Assembly (NCBI RefSeq): GCF_002994045.1
Contig: NZ_MQUC01000003.1
Location: 782,501-846,500 of the forward strand
From: Nonlabens agnitus
GTDB lineage: Bacteria > Bacteroidota > Bacteroidia > Flavobacteriales > Flavobacteriaceae
Length of the DNA stretch: 64,000 bases
Direction: 5' to 3'
The translations under genes and the position numbers were made by a program. This document shows, in pieces, positions 9,100 to 18,876 of this stretch. Numbering within the stretch: the stretch's first letter is position 1; every line of letters starts with the position of its first letter. Below the pieces are notes generated by a model. The model was not told the origin of the DNA, did no database searches, and saw nothing but the letters and a program-made list of their open reading frames with translations.

Positions 9100-9179
9100 T
9101 CTGTTTATTTGCCAATACAGAATATTCAATGTCTTGATATTACTGGTATTCTGCATAATCAGGTGGAGGATAGGTGTAC
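9100..9179. repeat. 80-bp imperfect repeat, left copy
   Basis: Aligns without gaps to 24211-24290, about 61 of 80 bases identical. Identity is strongest at the start (TCTGTTTATTTGCC) and end (GAGGATAGGTGTAC). The two copies bracket the whole glycan utilization locus in direct orientation. Whether it is a decayed gene end, a non-coding RNA or a relic of transfer is not clear. Confidence 0.75.
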
Positions 9180-9464
9180 ATTTATTTCTCCTAAAATACT
9201 CCGAGGGAAGGATTTCCCATCTATAAGCATTGAACTGTAATGTTCAAATATTTGATAAGCTGGATAGTTTACAGTTCTTACTATCAGCTATCCAATGATT
9301 TTGAAATGGTTTACTGGCGTTTCAGCAAATCCGATTTCATAAAATGTCATATGCCTAAAGCTTAGGTCATTGCTTTTTATAATACTTACAGGAAATCAAA
9401 AAATTTACGGTAGATTTTCTTGAAATATAAAGTTAGGGTAGACTCAAGTATTTTTATGGTCGCG

Positions 9465-9492
9465 TTGATTTTGACCTTATTTTATATCTTCG
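9465..9492 (+). promoter_or_regulatory. Possible Bacteroidota-type promoter for the DUF6377 gene
   Basis: TTG (9465-9467), then 17 bases, then TATCTTCG (9485-9492), close to the flavobacterial TTG-N17-23-TANNTTTG pattern. Transcription would start at or very near the ATG at 9497, giving an almost leaderless mRNA. Confidence 0.35.
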
Positions 9493-9496
9493 GATA

Positions 9497-11113
9497 ATGG
9501 GTCTAAAATCTTTTTTATTTCTCCTTATTATCTTTTCAGCCTTCTTGGGTTTATCTCAAGAAAATGAGCTTTTGAATGATCTTGATGCGGCAATAAACAA
9601 ACGAAAGGAGTATGAGAGTGCAAAGCTCCAAAACATAAAGAAAATAAAGTCAAGGCTGAAGCAAGCTGTGACTAATGATTATCAGGCTTATCGAGAAAGA
9701 GAAAAACTTATAGACCTTTATAAGGATTATAACCTAGACAGTACGGTATACCATATTTCCAAGAATATAAGTACTGCGAAAAAAATAGGCTATGACAGCT
9801 TATTGATCAAGTCCCAATTGCAGTTAGCTTCAAAACTTTCCTCTTCAGGAAACTACAAAGAGGCCTTTGACATTTTAGAGAACATTCCCAAAGACAACTT
9901 GACTAAGGCAAATCGCTACACTTATTTGTATGAGTTTTCTTTGCTTTATAAACAAATGGGGAATTACACACCTCTTCAAGAATCCAGCGATTCTTACTTA
10001 ATGCAATATAAAACCTATGCGGATTCCTTGCTGGACGAATTGCCGCGCCAATCAGACCTTTATAAGTATATGTTGCAAATGCGATTGAGGGATGATGGAA
10101 AACTCAAGGAAAGCCTTGGTATAAATTTAGAATTACTTGAGAAATTGTCTCCCGACTCAAGAGAGTATGCGGGCTTGACATTTTTCATATCAACCATATA
10201 TAATTCATTAGGTAATGTTGAAAAGCGTCGAGCCTATTTAGCAAAGTCCGCTACGGCTGATATTAAGGCAGCTGTAAAGGACAATGCTTCGCTAGCTGAC
10301 TTAGCGGTAGACCGGTTTGAGCAAGGTGAGGTTGAAAAGGCACATGAATACATCAACATAGCCTTTGAAGATGCTAAGCAGTATAATTCAAAGCTGCGTT
10401 TTGTAACTATTGCCAACGTACTTCCAGCCATTAATCAAGCCTATGAAACAGAACTTCAAGCTCAAAAGAAAAGTTTATGGGTTAGTATAATAGTAATCAG
10501 TTTAATGGCTGTTTTACTCACACTGGCCATAATTTATATCAATAAACAGCTAAAGAGAATTGTTGAAGCAAGACGTGGATTAGAGAAAGTGAATGAAAAG
10601 CTATTGAGTACAAATAATGAATTGGTTGATTTATCTGAGGAATTACGTAAAACGAATACAATCAAAGAGCATTACATAGGTAGTCTGCTCGGTTTAAGTT
10701 CCAATTACCTGAACAAACTTGATGGATATAGAAAAACCGTGACTAAAATGCTGTTGCGTAAAGAGTACGATGAGTTATTAAAGCGAACTAAATCCCACGA
10801 TGTCATTAAAGAGGAACAACGTTCATTCTATAATAATTTCGACAATATTTTTCTTCAAATTTATCCAGACTTTGTTGCACAAGTGAATGGTCTCTTAAGA
10901 GAAGACGAACAAATCCAAATCAAAAAGGACGAACTTCTTACACCTGAGTTGAGAATTTATGCTTTAATAAGATTAGGAATTTGTGACAGTTCCAAAATAG
11001 CAGAGCTACTTCATTACTCTGTAAACACGATATATAATTACCGGGTAAAGTTGAAAAACAAGTCTAGAGGTGATAGAGATTTGTTTGAAGAAGAGGTGAA
11101 ACAAATTACTTAA
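9497..11113 (+). CDS. DUF6377/SusR-like membrane-spanning regulator of the PUL
   Basis: A 538-residue protein with a signal sequence (about 1-20), a long periplasmic region of TPR-like helices (about 25-320), one membrane helix at about 326-347, a coiled-coil linker, and a cytoplasmic C-terminal region. That region ends in a helix-turn-helix of LuxR/NtrC type (LRIYALIRLGICDSSKIAEL then YSVNTIYNYRVKLKNKSRGD). The C-terminal half matches what I know as DUF6377, a family seen beside SusC/SusD loci. The likely role is to bind oligosaccharide or protein signals in the periplasm and activate the genes downstream. It is separated from susC by about 650 bases, so it is probably a separate transcription unit. 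Confidence 0.8.
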   Translation: MGLKSFLFLLIIFSAFLGLSQENELLNDLDAAINKRKEYESAKLQNIKKIKSRLKQAVTNDYQAYREREKLIDLYKDYNLDSTVYHISKNISTAKKIGYDSLLIKSQLQLASKLSSSGNYKEAFDILENIPKDNLTKANRYTYLYEFSLLYKQMGNYTPLQESSDSYLMQYKTYADSLLDELPRQSDLYKYMLQMRLRDDGKLKESLGINLELLEKLSPDSREYAGLTFFISTIYNSLGNVEKRRAYLAKSATADIKAAVKDNASLADLAVDRFEQGEVEKAHEYINIAFEDAKQYNSKLRFVTIANVLPAINQAYETELQAQKKSLWVSIIVISLMAVLLTLAIIYINKQLKRIVEARRGLEKVNEKLLSTNNELVDLSEELRKTNTIKEHYIGSLLGLSSNYLNKLDGYRKTVTKMLLRKEYDELLKRTKSHDVIKEEQRSFYNNFDNIFLQIYPDFVAQVNGLLREDEQIQIKKDELLTPELRIYALIRLGICDSSKIAELLHYSVNTIYNYRVKLKNKSRGDRDLFEEEVKQIT

Positions 11114-11767
11114 AATCGCCCTCCAATTTAAAAGTCCTGACGAATCTTTTATCGAATTAGGATATTTCAGCTACTATTTTTGCCTTATGTGCAAAAAACT
11201 CTACTACTTTATTTCTAATCATGTTTTTAATTAAATATCTGTAAACTAGATATTTAAATGTTTAAAAAGCTTCTATAGATCCACTTTAATTTTTTCGTGA
11301 TGGTTTAGAGCCTTAAATCTTCCTTTCTTCGTAAGCGCTGTGAGAAACCTCACTTAAATCTAAATCTTATGAAAAATTGTCCTTACAATTTTGTAGTTGC
11401 TCATCACGTAATCTTAAAATGAAACGAGTTTTTAAATGCAATTACTACATCGATGTAGCTACCGCAGGAGAATTCCATTTCCAAATTACTTATCTGAATG
11501 ACAGGAACAGGATTACCAGATTTTCTTGAGAAATGAGATGAATATTTAAAACACCAACTCGATACCATTGTTTCAACAGCTAATAAGTAACCATAGAGTA
11601 TTTAACTTCTAATTCTTTTAAAAAATGAGAATACAAACTTTTAAAAACGCCTTAAGACAAAACAAAATCTAGTCGATTACATCTGAATCAGAATTTAGCC
11701 ATTTCGCTAAACTGCAACCATTTATCCCGTATTATCTATAACATTTCAACCTAAAAACTAATCAATT
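11114..11767 (+). other. 654-bp leader/promoter region before the SusC gene
   Basis: No supported open frame. TATTTTTG at 11175-11182 matches a -7 box, but no good -33 element stands at the right distance. Long untranslated leaders are common before SusC genes in Bacteroidota and may carry control by antisense RNA or by the regulator at 9497. I see no strong hairpin. Confidence 0.5.
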
Positions 11768-14700
11768 TTGAAATCATTAATTCATCTTTCTAGAGGTAGT
11801 TGTTATCTGGCAGGGCTATTTCTTATAGCTTTTGTAAATCCTCTTCAAGCCTCGAGCTTCACGTTATTTGATGATGAAAGCAGCTTTCGCGAAAGCGAAA
11901 TAACATTAAGCTCTCTTGATCTTGAAAACACTACTACTTATGAAAGTGTCACGTTGGGCGATTTTTATCTAGTCTCACAAGATGTGATCAAAGGAAAAGT
12001 TACAACCGCAGATGGCCCATTATTGGGTGTAACCGTTGTAAATCTGACTACCAATAAAGGTACGGCCACTGACATTGACGGTAATTATGAAATCACAGCC
12101 AGTGTAGGTGACCAAATTCAATTTTCCTATCAAGGATATGCGACTCAAACAATTACGATCGCAAACGATGATCGTCTGGACGTTTTGATGGAAGTGAGTG
12201 AAAATGTTCTGGATCAAATTGTTATCATAGGATATGGAGAAAGTTCTAGACGTAAAGTAACTACTTCCATCAGCTCTATAGATGAAGAACAAATTGAAGA
12301 TAAGCCGTTTACTTCTGCAGAACAGGCTCTGGTAGGTACCGTTCCAGGAGTTTCGGTCATTCAATCCTCAGGAAGTCCTGGCGGTGGTGTCTCGGTTAGA
12401 ATACGTGGAGCTAATTCTATATCTGCTGGTGTGGAACCTCTTTACATCATAGATGGTGTACAGGTTTTAAATACCCAAGGTCTCAATCCATCTGACATCA
12501 AATCGGTGGATGTTTTAAAAGATGCCTCTGCTCTTGCAATTTACGGGTCACGAGCATCTAATGGTGTCGTTCTTATCACTACTAAACGTGGCTCAAGCAA
12601 TAGATCTGTTTTTAATTTTTCTTCTTATGTAGGAGAAGATCAAGTCATCAATACTTTACCGGTTTTAAATAGCCAACAGTATATTGATTATTTGAACATA
12701 TCATTAGCAAATGCAGGTCTTGATCCAGTAACAGATCCATTTGGATTTCAAAACAATACAGACTGGCAGAGAGAACTCTACGATCCAGCATTTATTCAAA
12801 ACTACCAACTGGCTTTTTCTGGTGGTAGTGAGAATTCCAATTATTATTTATCGGGTGGATATAGAAATCAGGAAGGCGTTATAGATCCTTCAGAATTTGA
12901 GAGATATTCATTGAGGTTCAATGGTGATTTTGACTTAACTGATAAATTTAAAGTAGGAACCAGCATCGCATTAACGAGAACAGAAAGCTCTGCCATTAGT
13001 GATAATGCCAGAGTCAATCAAGGTGGTGTAGTTTTAAGTGCTCTACAAACTCCACCAACTATACCAGTCCAAAACGCAGATGGCACCTATCCTTTAAATC
13101 CATATCAAGCGCTTGAAAATCCAATTGCACTGGTTCGTGGTCAAAATTTAGAAAGTCTGACCTACAAGATTATTTCTAACGTTTACGGTGAATACGATTT
13201 AATAGATAATCTAAAATTGAAATCTTCTTTTAGCGTGGATCTTAATGCCGCTAAGGTGGATAATTTTATTGATCCATTTACGACTGGCAACGGTAGGGCT
13301 TTAGGTGGACAGGCCACCAATCAAAATTTTGATGAATTGGTCTGGACATGGGACAATACGATTGACTATAACCTTGATGTAAATCAAGATTTAAACCTCG
13401 GTTTTTTGCTGGGAACCACTGCTCAGGAATCTAAATTTGAATCCTCTTTTTTGGTCGGTCAAGGCTTTACTAACGCATCAGTTCAAACAGCGGAAGCCGC
13501 ATCTGAAGCAGTAGACGTTGGAGCATCAGAGTCAGCATGGGCGAACATTTCTTATTTCACTCGATTGACGGCTGACTACAAGGATAAATATTTGTTGAAC
13601 GCTACATTGAGAAGAGATGGTTCTTCCAGATTTGGAGTCAATAACAGATATGCTACTTACTATGCTGCTTCAGCGGCTTGGCTAATGTCTGAAGAAACAT
13701 TTTTAGATGATTACGATTGGATAGACCTCGTAAAATTAAGATACGGCTATGGGACGTTAGGTAATCAACTAATAGGTGATTTCAATTCTTTTGGCCTTTA
13801 TAGTCCAGGAGCTAATTATCCCATCAATGGTCAGATAGCTCCCGCGTTTTTTCCATCTCAAATTGAAAATAGAGACTTGACTTGGGAATCAACAGAAGGC
13901 CACAACATCGGGCTAGACTTGACTCTTTTAGATAGAAGATTGTCTTTTACGGCAGAGGCCTATTACAAGCGTACTTATGATCTACTATTAAATAGAGAGA
14001 TTCCAACCACCTCTGGGTTTTCAAATTCCTTGCAAAATATAGGTGAGATGGTGAATAAAGGATTGGAATTTAGCGGGACTGCTGTTCCAATACAAACAGA
14101 TGACTTCAACTGGACTTTAAATGCCAATATTAGTATTAATAGTAATGAAGTAATAGATATAGGAGGTAGTCCTATTTTTGGCGGTGGTGTTCCAGATCAA
14201 GGTAACGTCGCTATCATTAGAGAAGGTGAGCCTATAGGTAATTTCTTTGGTTATGTGGCAGAAGGTATTGATCCCAACACCGGAAATGTGATCTTCTCTG
14301 ATATAGATGGCAATGGAATCGTAAATGAATCAGACCGTACCATTCTAGGTAACGCGTTACCAGATTATACCTATGGCTTAAGCAATACATTTAGTTATAA
14401 AGGTCTAGAATTATTTGTTTTCTTTCAAGGAAATGAAGGGCAAGACATTTACAACGCCTCGCGTTTCGAACTTGAGAACCAATCGTCTTTTAAAAACCAA
14501 TTAACCACTACTCTAGACCGATGGACGCCCCAAAATCGAGATGGCTCTTTACCTATTGCAGTTTTTGGAGATCCTGCACAGAATGGTAGAGCATCATCAA
14601 GATGGGTCGAGGATGGTTCATTCATAAAGCTTAGGGAAATCACGCTATCCTACAATCTGCCTGACAGTGTTCTGGATTACCTAAATGTTTCAAGTTTCAA

Positions 14701-14860
14701 GGTTTACATGCAAGGTAGAAATCTCTATACCTGGACAGGTTATTCAGGATATGATCCAGAGGTAAGTAGAGATGGCGGTAGTACGATATCCTCAAATATT
14801 GATTTTGGTACTTACCCTCAAGTTAAGTCAGTCTTATTTGGTGCAAACTTAAATTTTTAA
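11768..14860 (+). CDS. SusC-like TonB-dependent outer-membrane glycan importer
   Basis: The 1030-residue transporter has a signal peptide (about 1-28), a carboxypeptidase-regulatory-like beta domain (about 74-150, VIKGKVTTADGPLLGVTVV), a SusC signature region (IVIIGYGESSRRKVTTSIS), a plug domain with VRIRGANSI and GVQVLN, and a 22-strand barrel ending in aromatic ANLNF. It imports oligosaccharides across the outer membrane with the SusD protein encoded 4 bases downstream. The start is a TTG at 11768. No in-frame ATG precedes the first mature domains, and a TTG start preserves the signal peptide. Residues 38-43 (SFRESE) are encoded by a copy of the CGCTTTCGCGAAAGCG palindrome, in the flexible segment between signal peptide and first domain. 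Confidence 0.93.
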   Translation: MKSLIHLSRGSCYLAGLFLIAFVNPLQASSFTLFDDESSFRESEITLSSLDLENTTTYESVTLGDFYLVSQDVIKGKVTTADGPLLGVTVVNLTTNKGTATDIDGNYEITASVGDQIQFSYQGYATQTITIANDDRLDVLMEVSENVLDQIVIIGYGESSRRKVTTSISSIDEEQIEDKPFTSAEQALVGTVPGVSVIQSSGSPGGGVSVRIRGANSISAGVEPLYIIDGVQVLNTQGLNPSDIKSVDVLKDASALAIYGSRASNGVVLITTKRGSSNRSVFNFSSYVGEDQVINTLPVLNSQQYIDYLNISLANAGLDPVTDPFGFQNNTDWQRELYDPAFIQNYQLAFSGGSENSNYYLSGGYRNQEGVIDPSEFERYSLRFNGDFDLTDKFKVGTSIALTRTESSAISDNARVNQGGVVLSALQTPPTIPVQNADGTYPLNPYQALENPIALVRGQNLESLTYKIISNVYGEYDLIDNLKLKSSFSVDLNAAKVDNFIDPFTTGNGRALGGQATNQNFDELVWTWDNTIDYNLDVNQDLNLGFLLGTTAQESKFESSFLVGQGFTNASVQTAEAASEAVDVGASESAWANISYFTRLTADYKDKYLLNATLRRDGSSRFGVNNRYATYYAASAAWLMSEETFLDDYDWIDLVKLRYGYGTLGNQLIGDFNSFGLYSPGANYPINGQIAPAFFPSQIENRDLTWESTEGHNIGLDLTLLDRRLSFTAEAYYKRTYDLLLNREIPTTSGFSNSLQNIGEMVNKGLEFSGTAVPIQTDDFNWTLNANISINSNEVIDIGGSPIFGGGVPDQGNVAIIREGEPIGNFFGYVAEGIDPNTGNVIFSDIDGNGIVNESDRTILGNALPDYTYGLSNTFSYKGLELFVFFQGNEGQDIYNASRFELENQSSFKNQLTTTLDRWTPQNRDGSLPIAVFGDPAQNGRASSRWVEDGSFIKLREITLSYNLPDSVLDYLNVSSFKVYMQGRNLYTWTGYSGYDPEVSRDGGSTISSNIDFGTYPQVKSVLFGANLNF
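11882..11897. repeat. Palindrome copy inside susC, read as SFRES
   Basis: AGCTTTCGCGAAAGCG, one base off the 16-bp palindrome. It is read in the frame that gives Ser-Phe-Arg-Glu-Ser, in the linker after the signal peptide. Confidence 0.85.
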
Positions 14861-14864
14861 AAAG

Positions 14865-16244
14865 ATGAAAATAAACCCATATATATGCGCTTTGTTATCT
14901 GCTTTTCTCCTTACGGCTTGCTCAGATGACTTCATAGACAAAGAACCTATCACCCAGATTTCTACTGGTAATCTGTATCAAACTCAAGAAGATGCAGAAG
15001 CTGTTTTGATAAGCTGTTATGACGGCCTCCAACCAGATTCATACTATGGATTTGACATGCTGGTTTACGGTGATGTACGATCAGATAACTGTTTTGCTGG
15101 TGGAGATAATGCAGCTAATTTTCAGTTAGACAACTTTAATGTTAATCCAACTAACGCGATTATTACACGATCCTTCTCCCAGATGTACAGCGCTATTAAT
15201 CGTGCAAATACAGTGCTAAATCGTGTAGAACAAATGGATGAAGCACTTTTTGATACTGGCAGAAAGGAAGGCATTTTAGGTGAGGCGTTATTTCTAAGAG
15301 GGTTGCATTATTTTAATTTAGTTAGACTCTTTGGTGATGTACCTCTAGTAACTACTGAAACCACATCTCTAGATCCCGCTCAACTCAACGTTTCTAGAAC
15401 TGCCCAGCAAGAGGTTTATGATCAGATTATTACGGATTTGTTAGAAGCTCAAAGTATGCTTCCTGATGTGCCTATCGATCCAGAACGAGCGGCAAAAGGT
15501 GCGGCAGAAGCCTTATTATCAAAGGTATACTTAACGCTCGAGGATTATCCAAATGTGGATGTATGGACGGAAGCGGTAATGAGAAGAGGCTATGGTTTGC
15601 AAACAAGATTTGATAATCTCTTTAATCAAGAAAATAAGTTCAATAATGAGGTGATTTTTGCGGTACGTTATCTAGGAGATACTGAAGGCAATGTATTTCC
15701 TGAACTGGTTCTACCGACACCAGAGGCTTCCTTTGATTTCATCAAGTTTAACACGCCAACTCCTAATAGTATCAATCAATTTCAAGGTGGTGATAATAGA
15801 GCAGCGTCATCATTTGTTCAAAGAAATGGTGAGTCATTCCTTTATAAGTGGCGCAATGGAGAAGCTTTTCAATCTGCAGACTACACGATTGTCCTGCGCT
15901 ATGCAGATGTACTTTTAATGCGTGCCGAAGCTTTGAATCGAATTAATAGGACTGGTGATGCCATTACCTTGCTTAATCGAGTAAGACTACGTGCAGGATT
16001 ACCTAATTATGGTGGTCAAACAGATACCGTTTCAGTGGACGAAGCTATTTTTCAAGAGCGTCGATTGGAATTCATGTACGAAGGTCACCGCTGGTTTGAC
16101 TTGAAGCGCAAAGGATTTGCGGCAGTGACAGAGGCTCTTGACGAATCAAAGGATATCAGTATTTCAGAATTTGAATTACTACTACCTATCCCACAAACGG
16201 AATTGGATAGGAACCCTAATTTGACACAAAACCCAGGATACTAA
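14865..16244 (+). CDS. SusD/RagB-family surface glycan-binding lipoprotein
   Basis: A 459-residue lipoprotein with a lipobox LLTAC (lipidated Cys19) followed by SDD. The N-terminal SusD-like helical region (YQTQEDAEAVLISCYDGL; GEALFLRGLHYFNLVRLFGDVPL) and the C-terminal RagB/SusD region (LNRVRLRAGLPNY; ERRLEFMYEGHRWFDLKRKG) are both intact. It caps the SusC barrel at the cell surface and presents glycan chains to it. Located 4 bases after susC, certainly in the same operon. The TPR-like core and usual length of about 460-550 residues fit the family. Confidence 0.95.
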   Translation: MKINPYICALLSAFLLTACSDDFIDKEPITQISTGNLYQTQEDAEAVLISCYDGLQPDSYYGFDMLVYGDVRSDNCFAGGDNAANFQLDNFNVNPTNAIITRSFSQMYSAINRANTVLNRVEQMDEALFDTGRKEGILGEALFLRGLHYFNLVRLFGDVPLVTTETTSLDPAQLNVSRTAQQEVYDQIITDLLEAQSMLPDVPIDPERAAKGAAEALLSKVYLTLEDYPNVDVWTEAVMRRGYGLQTRFDNLFNQENKFNNEVIFAVRYLGDTEGNVFPELVLPTPEASFDFIKFNTPTPNSINQFQGGDNRAASSFVQRNGESFLYKWRNGEAFQSADYTIVLRYADVLLMRAEALNRINRTGDAITLLNRVRLRAGLPNYGGQTDTVSVDEAIFQERRLEFMYEGHRWFDLKRKGFAAVTEALDESKDISISEFELLLPIPQTELDRNPNLTQNPGY

Positions 16245-16255
16245 ATAAACAAAAG

Positions 16256-17728
16256 ATGACATTGAAAATGATTATTTTAAAACGTACCGTGGTATTCTTA
16301 ACGGTAATCACGCTCATAACTAGCTGTGATTATGATGATAGCACTGCTTTAAATACAATAGATACCACTAGCAATAATGGTCAGGTTACTGCATTTTTGA
16401 CCACACCAGATCAAAATTCCTTAGTACAGGAATTACCCGATAAGTTTGAATTCTCCACTGAAGTGCGCAGTGATTTAGTTATCACAATTGATGAAAATGA
16501 CATCAGACAAGAGGTCGAAGGTTTTGGTGCTGCACTGACTGGTTCATCTGCCTTTCTCTTGAACAACAATCAGGAGGCTTTGAACACCTTGTTTGCTCAG
16601 GATCAATTGAATTTAAGTTACTTGAGGTTAACCGTTGGTTCTTCTGATTTTACTAAGATTGGCAATTACTCGTACAATGAGACTGGAGGCGCGCCAGACC
16701 CTACACTGTCTCTATTTTCCTTAGAACAGGATATGATAGACGATAATCCGATCATTCCAGTTGCTCAACAAATACTAGGTATCGATAGCGAGATCAAATT
16801 CATGAGCTCTCCATGGAGCGCTCCAGCCTGGATGAAGAGCAATAATTCTTTGGAAAACGGCTTTCTGTTGGCATCAAATTACTCAGTTTATGCCCGTTAT
16901 TGGGAAATGTATCTAGAAGGCTATAAAAATGCTGGTATTGAAATAGATGCCATTACACCACAAAATGAACCTTTATTTGCTACAGATGATTATCCTACGA
17001 TGTTCATGAGTGCTCAAATGCAGGCAACCTTTATAGGTCAGCACTTGGGACCTCGATTAGCGGCTAATACTTCTATCTCTCCAAAAATAATATCCTACGA
17101 TCATAATTTCTTTGTTGGGGAAGATCCTGATTATCCTACCACAGTGTTATCAAATCCGTTAGCGGCACAGTATACCAATGCTGTTGCTTACCATGCGTAT
17201 GGTGGTCAACCATCAGATATTGATGCCTTTAGAGATGTCTATCCAGATGCAGAAATATATTTTACCGAACAATCTGGCATACGCACCGGAAATACAACAT
17301 TTGGAGGAGAACTTAACTTCTTTTTGAAAAATGTATTCATCGGTACATTGCGCAGAGGTGCAAAGGCGATTTTGTTATGGAACCTAGCTTTGGACGAAAA
17401 CAGCGGACCAACAAATGGTGGTTGTGATATCTGCACAGGCGTTATCGAGGTTAGCTCTTCGGGAGCTATTAGAAAAAATCCAGAATTCTACATACTTAGT
17501 CATTTCTCAAAATTTGTTCAACCTGGAGCAGTAGTAATCAATTCAACACAAGTGGAAGGACAACTACTCAATGTCGCATTCAAAAATCCTGATGGCTCTA
17601 AAGTACTGGTTTTATATAATGATTCTGGATTGAGTGGTCAGGACATTAGAGTAGATATAGAAATGAATGGGCAGCGTTTTAATTATGCAGTTCCCAACGG
17701 CAGCCTCACCACATTTACATGGGATTAG
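16256..17728 (+). CDS. GH30 family glycoside hydrolase, lipoprotein
   Basis: A 490-residue enzyme with a lipobox LITSC (Cys24), so it is probably surface-anchored. The GH30 (beta/alpha)8 barrel shows the family hallmarks: GFGAALTGSSA near the start, SSPWSAPAWMK, the acid/base glutamate at about 238 in ITPQNEPLF, and the nucleophile at about 338 in IYFTEQSG. A beta-sandwich closes the C-terminus. GH30 members of this type cleave beta-1,6- or beta-glucosyl linkages, so a role in trimming beta-glucan at the surface is likely; the exact subfamily cannot be assigned by eye. Two starts are possible (16256 and the ATG four codons later); both keep the signal peptide. Gap to susD is 11 bases. Confidence 0.92.
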   Translation: MTLKMIILKRTVVFLTVITLITSCDYDDSTALNTIDTTSNNGQVTAFLTTPDQNSLVQELPDKFEFSTEVRSDLVITIDENDIRQEVEGFGAALTGSSAFLLNNNQEALNTLFAQDQLNLSYLRLTVGSSDFTKIGNYSYNETGGAPDPTLSLFSLEQDMIDDNPIIPVAQQILGIDSEIKFMSSPWSAPAWMKSNNSLENGFLLASNYSVYARYWEMYLEGYKNAGIEIDAITPQNEPLFATDDYPTMFMSAQMQATFIGQHLGPRLAANTSISPKIISYDHNFFVGEDPDYPTTVLSNPLAAQYTNAVAYHAYGGQPSDIDAFRDVYPDAEIYFTEQSGIRTGNTTFGGELNFFLKNVFIGTLRRGAKAILLWNLALDENSGPTNGGCDICTGVIEVSSSGAIRKNPEFYILSHFSKFVQPGAVVINSTQVEGQLLNVAFKNPDGSKVLVLYNDSGLSGQDIRVDIEMNGQRFNYAVPNGSLTTFTWD

Positions 17729-17761
17729 TGATCAGATTCAAATTAATTTAAATAATAAGTC

Positions 17762-18859
17762 ATGAAAATATTCAAGTACCTAACACTGATTTTTTTGTCA
17801 ACGATGGTATTGTCTTCTTGTGAAGATGAGGAGGACAACCTAGACGAACTTAAGGCTTTCACTATTAGTGCTGCTGAATTGTCTTATCCTTCAGAGAATG
17901 CATCAATTGCATTGAATTTAGAACAAGCGCAGTCAAATGTTGAATTCTCATGGAATTCCGCAACCACAGATTCTGGGTTTCTTGTAACCTATGAATTTCT
18001 TCTGGTAGAAGATGGAGCAGATTTATCTGATCCTTTATATAGTTCCGCTTCCGCGGAAAGCGGTAAAGCCACATACATTAGTATACCTCAAGAACGATTA
18101 GATGAGGCACTTAGTAACGCAGGTTTGAATTCTGGCGAGTCAATAAATCTGTCCTGGGCAGTTGTCGCATCTGCACAACAAAACAGTGAGATATCATTAA
18201 GAACGATCTCAATGACACGTTTTGATTTTCCAGAAACACCAGAAAAACTGTACATAGCAGGAACAGCAACTGAGGTAGGTGACAATCCTGAAAATGGGAT
18301 TCTTCTACGTCGTCTTTTTAATGCTAATGGAGATCCTATTAATAAGTACGAGGGCTATACTTCATTGAACTCTTCTGGAACATTTAGCTTTTACGGCTTT
18401 CAAAATAGATCGTTAGTCTTTGGTGGTAGCAATGGAACTATAAGTGCTGGTGGTGACCCTATATCGCCAGAACGAACCACTACGTACAGGATTAGAGTAG
18501 ACTTTGTAAACAGTACCTATGAGTTGCAACCTATCACTTGGAGTATAGTTGGAAATGTGATCACTAATGGTTGGGGCGGCGATGTTCCTATGACCTATCA
18601 GGGAAATGGAACATGGGCCTTAACCTATGAATTTATTGATGCTGACGCTGGCGACCCTAACGACCGTTTCATTTTTAGAGCTAATCAAGATTGGGGCTTT
18701 GTAATCAAAAAGCTTGTAGGTAGCAATGAAGTATTAGCCGAAGACATTGCTAATAACCAAGGAATTACAGTCGACGATATCCCATTATCCCAATTAGGAC
18801 AAGCTACGGTCACGCTCAATCTTTCAGGCCAGCAGCCGGTTTATTCCATTAACAATTAA
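17762..18859 (+). CDS. SusE/SusF-like outer-membrane lipoprotein
   Basis: A 365-residue lipoprotein with lipobox VLSSC (Cys20) and an acidic EDEEDN tail after the cysteine, which often marks surface export in Bacteroidota. Residues 25-130 resemble the SusE N-terminal Ig-like domain (YPSENASIALNLEQAQSNVEFSW). The C-terminal part has repeated beta-sandwich, starch-binding-like modules with aromatic positions (LYIAGTATEVG; WSIVGNVITNGWGGDVPM; FIFRANQDWGF). Such proteins hold glycans at the cell surface and assist SusCD. It lies within the operon, 33 bases after the GH30 gene and 17 before the GH3 gene. The glycan specificity is unknown. Confidence 0.82.
   Translation: MKIFKYLTLIFLSTMVLSSCEDEEDNLDELKAFTISAAELSYPSENASIALNLEQAQSNVEFSWNSATTDSGFLVTYEFLLVEDGADLSDPLYSSASAESGKATYISIPQERLDEALSNAGLNSGESINLSWAVVASAQQNSEISLRTISMTRFDFPETPEKLYIAGTATEVGDNPENGILLRRLFNANGDPINKYEGYTSLNSSGTFSFYGFQNRSLVFGGSNGTISAGGDPISPERTTTYRIRVDFVNSTYELQPITWSIVGNVITNGWGGDVPMTYQGNGTWALTYEFIDADAGDPNDRFIFRANQDWGFVIKKLVGSNEVLAEDIANNQGITVDDIPLSQLGQATVTLNLSGQQPVYSINN
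18043..18063. repeat. Divergent palindrome variant with CCGCGG core
   Basis: TTCCGCTTCCGCGGAAAGCGG inside the SusE-like gene encodes a Ser/Ala/Glu-rich stretch (SASAES). It looks like a variant of the CGCTTTCGCGAAAGCG family, with CCGCGG replacing the TCGCGA core. Confidence 0.45.
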
Positions 18860-18876
18860 AATTATCCAGCGTACTC

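Larger units (their letters stand above)
8979..9496. other. Non-coding gap between kinase and PUL regulator
   Basis: AT-rich stretch of 518 bases with no supported gene. It holds an imperfect 80-bp repeat (9100-9179) whose partner is at 24211-24290, and a possible promoter just before 9497. No clear terminator hairpin is visible after the kinase stop. Confidence 0.6.
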
